DNA of 64,000 nt, taken from assembly GCA_025345505.1 (NCBI GenBank), contig JANVCC010000261.1:6837833-6901832 (forward strand), read 5' to 3'. Each line of letters begins with the position of its first letter. Positions within the stretch are counted from its first letter, which is position 1. This document shows positions 61,513-64,000 of the stretch, in pieces. The stretch comes from Todiramphus chloris collaris (Eukaryota > Chordata > Aves > Coraciiformes > Alcedinidae). The notes beneath the pieces were generated by a model. It was not told the DNA's origin and searched no databases. It was given only the letters and a program-made list of their open reading frames with translations. A program made the position numbers and the translations under genes.

Positions 61513-64000
61513 AATGCCACTTACCCTTGAGCCACAGTATGGCAGGATAGCAATGCTCATCTGCTTACCTCACATCTTCTAAATACTGAAAAAGATACAC
61601 AATGAGAAAAAATGTTGGTGACTTCTGAAAGTGACATGAAGAAAAAAATATTTGCCTACATGCTTGGGATAAGTTGATTTCTTAAACTTTCATTATCCAA
61701 AGACACTCCCATAAAGTAATATGTCTCTGGATGTAGTTCTAAGATATTTGTGCTTATTCAGAGCGAACTATACCTTCCATCATGGTCTAAATAGAATGAA
61801 AATAATGTTCTGTTTGCAGAACAAGCCCATGTAAGTAGAAGCAGCACACAGCACAAGCTAATCTGTCAATTATTTGTAAACAATGTGACAAGAATTGCCG
61901 AGTTCTCATAATTACTCTCTTTTGAGAAAAGACAAAACTGTTTCATTTAATAACACCTAAAATCATGATAGATTCATGTTCTATCCTATCATCTCCATAC
62001 AGAGAAGCTAGAATTTAAAAAATCTAGAATTCTGTTTATTTCTCCAGTGTCTCCAGACCTGCACTATAAAAGTTGCAGTGTATAAAAAAGCAGGGACTGA
62101 GCTGAGTCTGAGAACCTTGAAGATGACAGGACTAGAACTAAGACTATTTCACTGAACTCTAAGATTGAGGTTTGCATACACAATAGGAAAAAAGATGTAG
62201 CTATTTTTATGGTTGACAGGTAACGAACCTTCCCAGTTGATTTAAAACAACTTCCACAAAAAGTAAAAAAAAAAAACAACCTGACCAAACCAAACTATGT
62301 ACATTAATGGCAGGTCTGAATGTCCTTATCAAACATGTTCTGTTTAGTGTTTTATATTTATCAGGCAAGTCTAATGTAATTCACTATAATGTGTTAGAAC
62401 TGTGAATTTGAGAATATTCCTCAGGCATTGTGAAGGAACCATACATTTCAAAACTGATTCACAGCTGAGTGACTAATAGGATTCTTCTTTTCCAACAAAA
62501 CAAGAATAGCTACTGGAACTTGACATGTCTACCGAGATCTAGCACAATGGTGAGTTGTTGCATTTCCAGGTTCAGCTGCAGCAACACATGGTGCAGTGAG
62601 GGACACTTCTTGCCCTGTGTGTAGGGCCATGCTACTACAGTGAGTTGCAGGGGTCCCTCCTGTAGCTCCAGCTCTAGTACCCAAGGCTTTTATCAATGGA
62701 AGACTCAGTTTTCAATTCCAGGTTACAACCAAGATGGCAGTTGTCACATTATGCAACTGCTTATTAGAGTAACTTAGTGACTTTCATCTGAATAAGAAAA
62801 CATTTGTGGACTTCAAAATGAAATGACAACAAGATATCTGATATAATAATTTAATGGAATGAGCTTTCACCTTTGGAAGCCTAACTGCAACTCCTGAACT
62901 GGTCATCTGAATCATCCATTATAACAGGTCCTTGGCCATTTATTTAATTTGTTTCTCAGTGAATAGCAGTTTTGTTGCAAGATAATGGCAGCTTTTACAC
63001 AACAGAATCAGAGGTCTGGAATAACAGAAACACCCTTAAGGATTAAGATATTTCAATATCTAGTTGGATTAGCAAAATATTTGCCTGAAATGTTCACTTT
63101 TCCAAATGTTTCACTTTAGTATGTGTCAAAAATGCATATGCGTATTCTCCTTCACATGATGTCAAATGATATTGACAGGCAGTTTCAATTTTCCATGGTT
63201 AAAAAAAGATTATTAATAACTGTTTTAAGAAGCGACAACATTTCAAATTATGTTGCACAGAAATTTAAGTTCTTAATAACTGTTCTTAATACCTATAGAC
63301 CCCTCCACACAGTTAAAGAAGGTGCTAATACAGGGGTGACATGTCTGAAATATAAGAATTTACCCATGCAAACCCTTACTCATGTGAGTAATCACATTGG
63401 CCTTCATCAAAGTACTCACACAAGGAAAGCTTTGCAAGATCAAGATACTCTCTTGCTGACTATCCTTAAAATCAAGGACATTCAAGAAATGAGGGACACA
63501 GAACAATGATTCCACAGTATTAAACATTAAATCAATGATCAAATATTAAATGGAGGATTACAGAAAATGACTAAGATGCATTGTTCTTAATTGTGTAAGT
63601 TATGGGCCCAATTGCTGGTTTCATTTGCAAAAGAGAAATAATTTACAAGGTTAATTGCAGTGTCACCTCACAGCCTCCAGTTCTTTTTCATGTTGTGCAA
63701 AGCAAGTGTGAGCAGATGGACAAGAAGAACATCTGGCAGAGAGAAGCGGGATCAATGCTGCTGACAGTTTTGACTGATTTCCTTTGGTGTGCACACGAAA
63801 TAATTGGTGACAAAAAGGGCAGTCAGAAGTAAAGCTCCGAGCTGAAAGTGAATCTTTGCTGATGCTATTAGGGAACAAACCATCTTCTGTAGCCCTCCCT
63901 GACAAAGTGTAGAAGACCTTAAATATCTTCCAAAGAATGTGGTGATAATTGTTTTTTTGTACAATATGTGCCCTGAAAATGCATGGCATCCTCATGAAGT
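61513..64000. other. Unique AT-rich non-coding DNA
   Basis: No gene recognised. A 128-codon frame at 63123-63509 (+) and a 110-codon frame at 63663-63995 (-) have no known motifs. A GC-richer patch lies at about 62540-62690. I see nothing else. Confidence 0.55.

Noticed and set aside
1..64000. Bacterial-type features (operons, Shine-Dalgarno sites, CRISPR arrays, insertion sequences, terminators)
   Set aside because: The composition, CR1 and LTR elements and lack of long frames show vertebrate DNA. No regularly spaced repeats were seen.

Overview
This is most likely AT-rich, gene-poor vertebrate DNA from a bird. I found no convincing protein-coding gene, rRNA, tRNA or CRISPR array. The bird call rests on three degraded CR1 (chicken repeat 1) LINE 3' ends with typical CR1 tail sequence, and on three endogenous-retrovirus (ERV) pieces whose LTRs match, as I remember them, LTR families common in birds. 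Within birds the LTR types lean towards a songbird, but that is inference. Repeat density is very low: recognised transposable-element sequence is only about 3 kb of 64 kb, and there are no SINEs. That also fits a bird and fits either a gene desert or the inside of a very large intron. The sequence alone does not separate those two.

Layout. 1-11.3 kb is unique AT-rich DNA with one well-formed 36-nt candidate microexon at 9872-9907. At 11333-11489 lies an LTR fragment on the + strand. 11.5-16.6 kb is unique DNA with a GGTT-type low-complexity tract near 12.7 kb. A roughly 800-bp 5'-truncated CR1 lies on the + strand at about 16600-17402. 17.4-23.0 kb is unique, with a C-rich/T-rich block near 21.15 kb and a patch open in both strands at 21.4-21.8 kb. 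A complete-looking solo LTR of about 392 bp lies on the - strand at 23035-23426, with a possible 5-bp target duplication. 23.4-30.6 kb is unique with scattered TA-rich microsatellites.

At about 30647-31790 there is a truncated provirus on the + strand: a 5' LTR with a U3 deletion, a tRNA-Lys-type primer-binding site and a short leader/gag-like remnant. 31.8-44.2 kb is mostly unique. It holds two small perfect hairpins (36.6 and 37.9 kb), a 23-base T run (37.05 kb) and the longest open frame of the window (189 codons, - strand, 37261-37830), which is probably a chance frame. A CR1 tail lies at about 44240-44572. 44.6-61.4 kb is unique, and parts of it (about 48.5-49.25, 53.3-53.8, 58.4-59.0 and 60.5-61.0 kb) have the even, little-decayed look of non-coding DNA under constraint. 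That is an impression only. A last CR1 tail is at 61395-61512. The rest to 64000 is unique.

There is no set of genes here that works together. I looked for an undescribed system and did not find one. The items most worth a second look are the microexon candidate, the putative conserved non-coding blocks, the provirus with its primer-binding site, and the 189-codon frame with a perfect inverted repeat just upstream of it.
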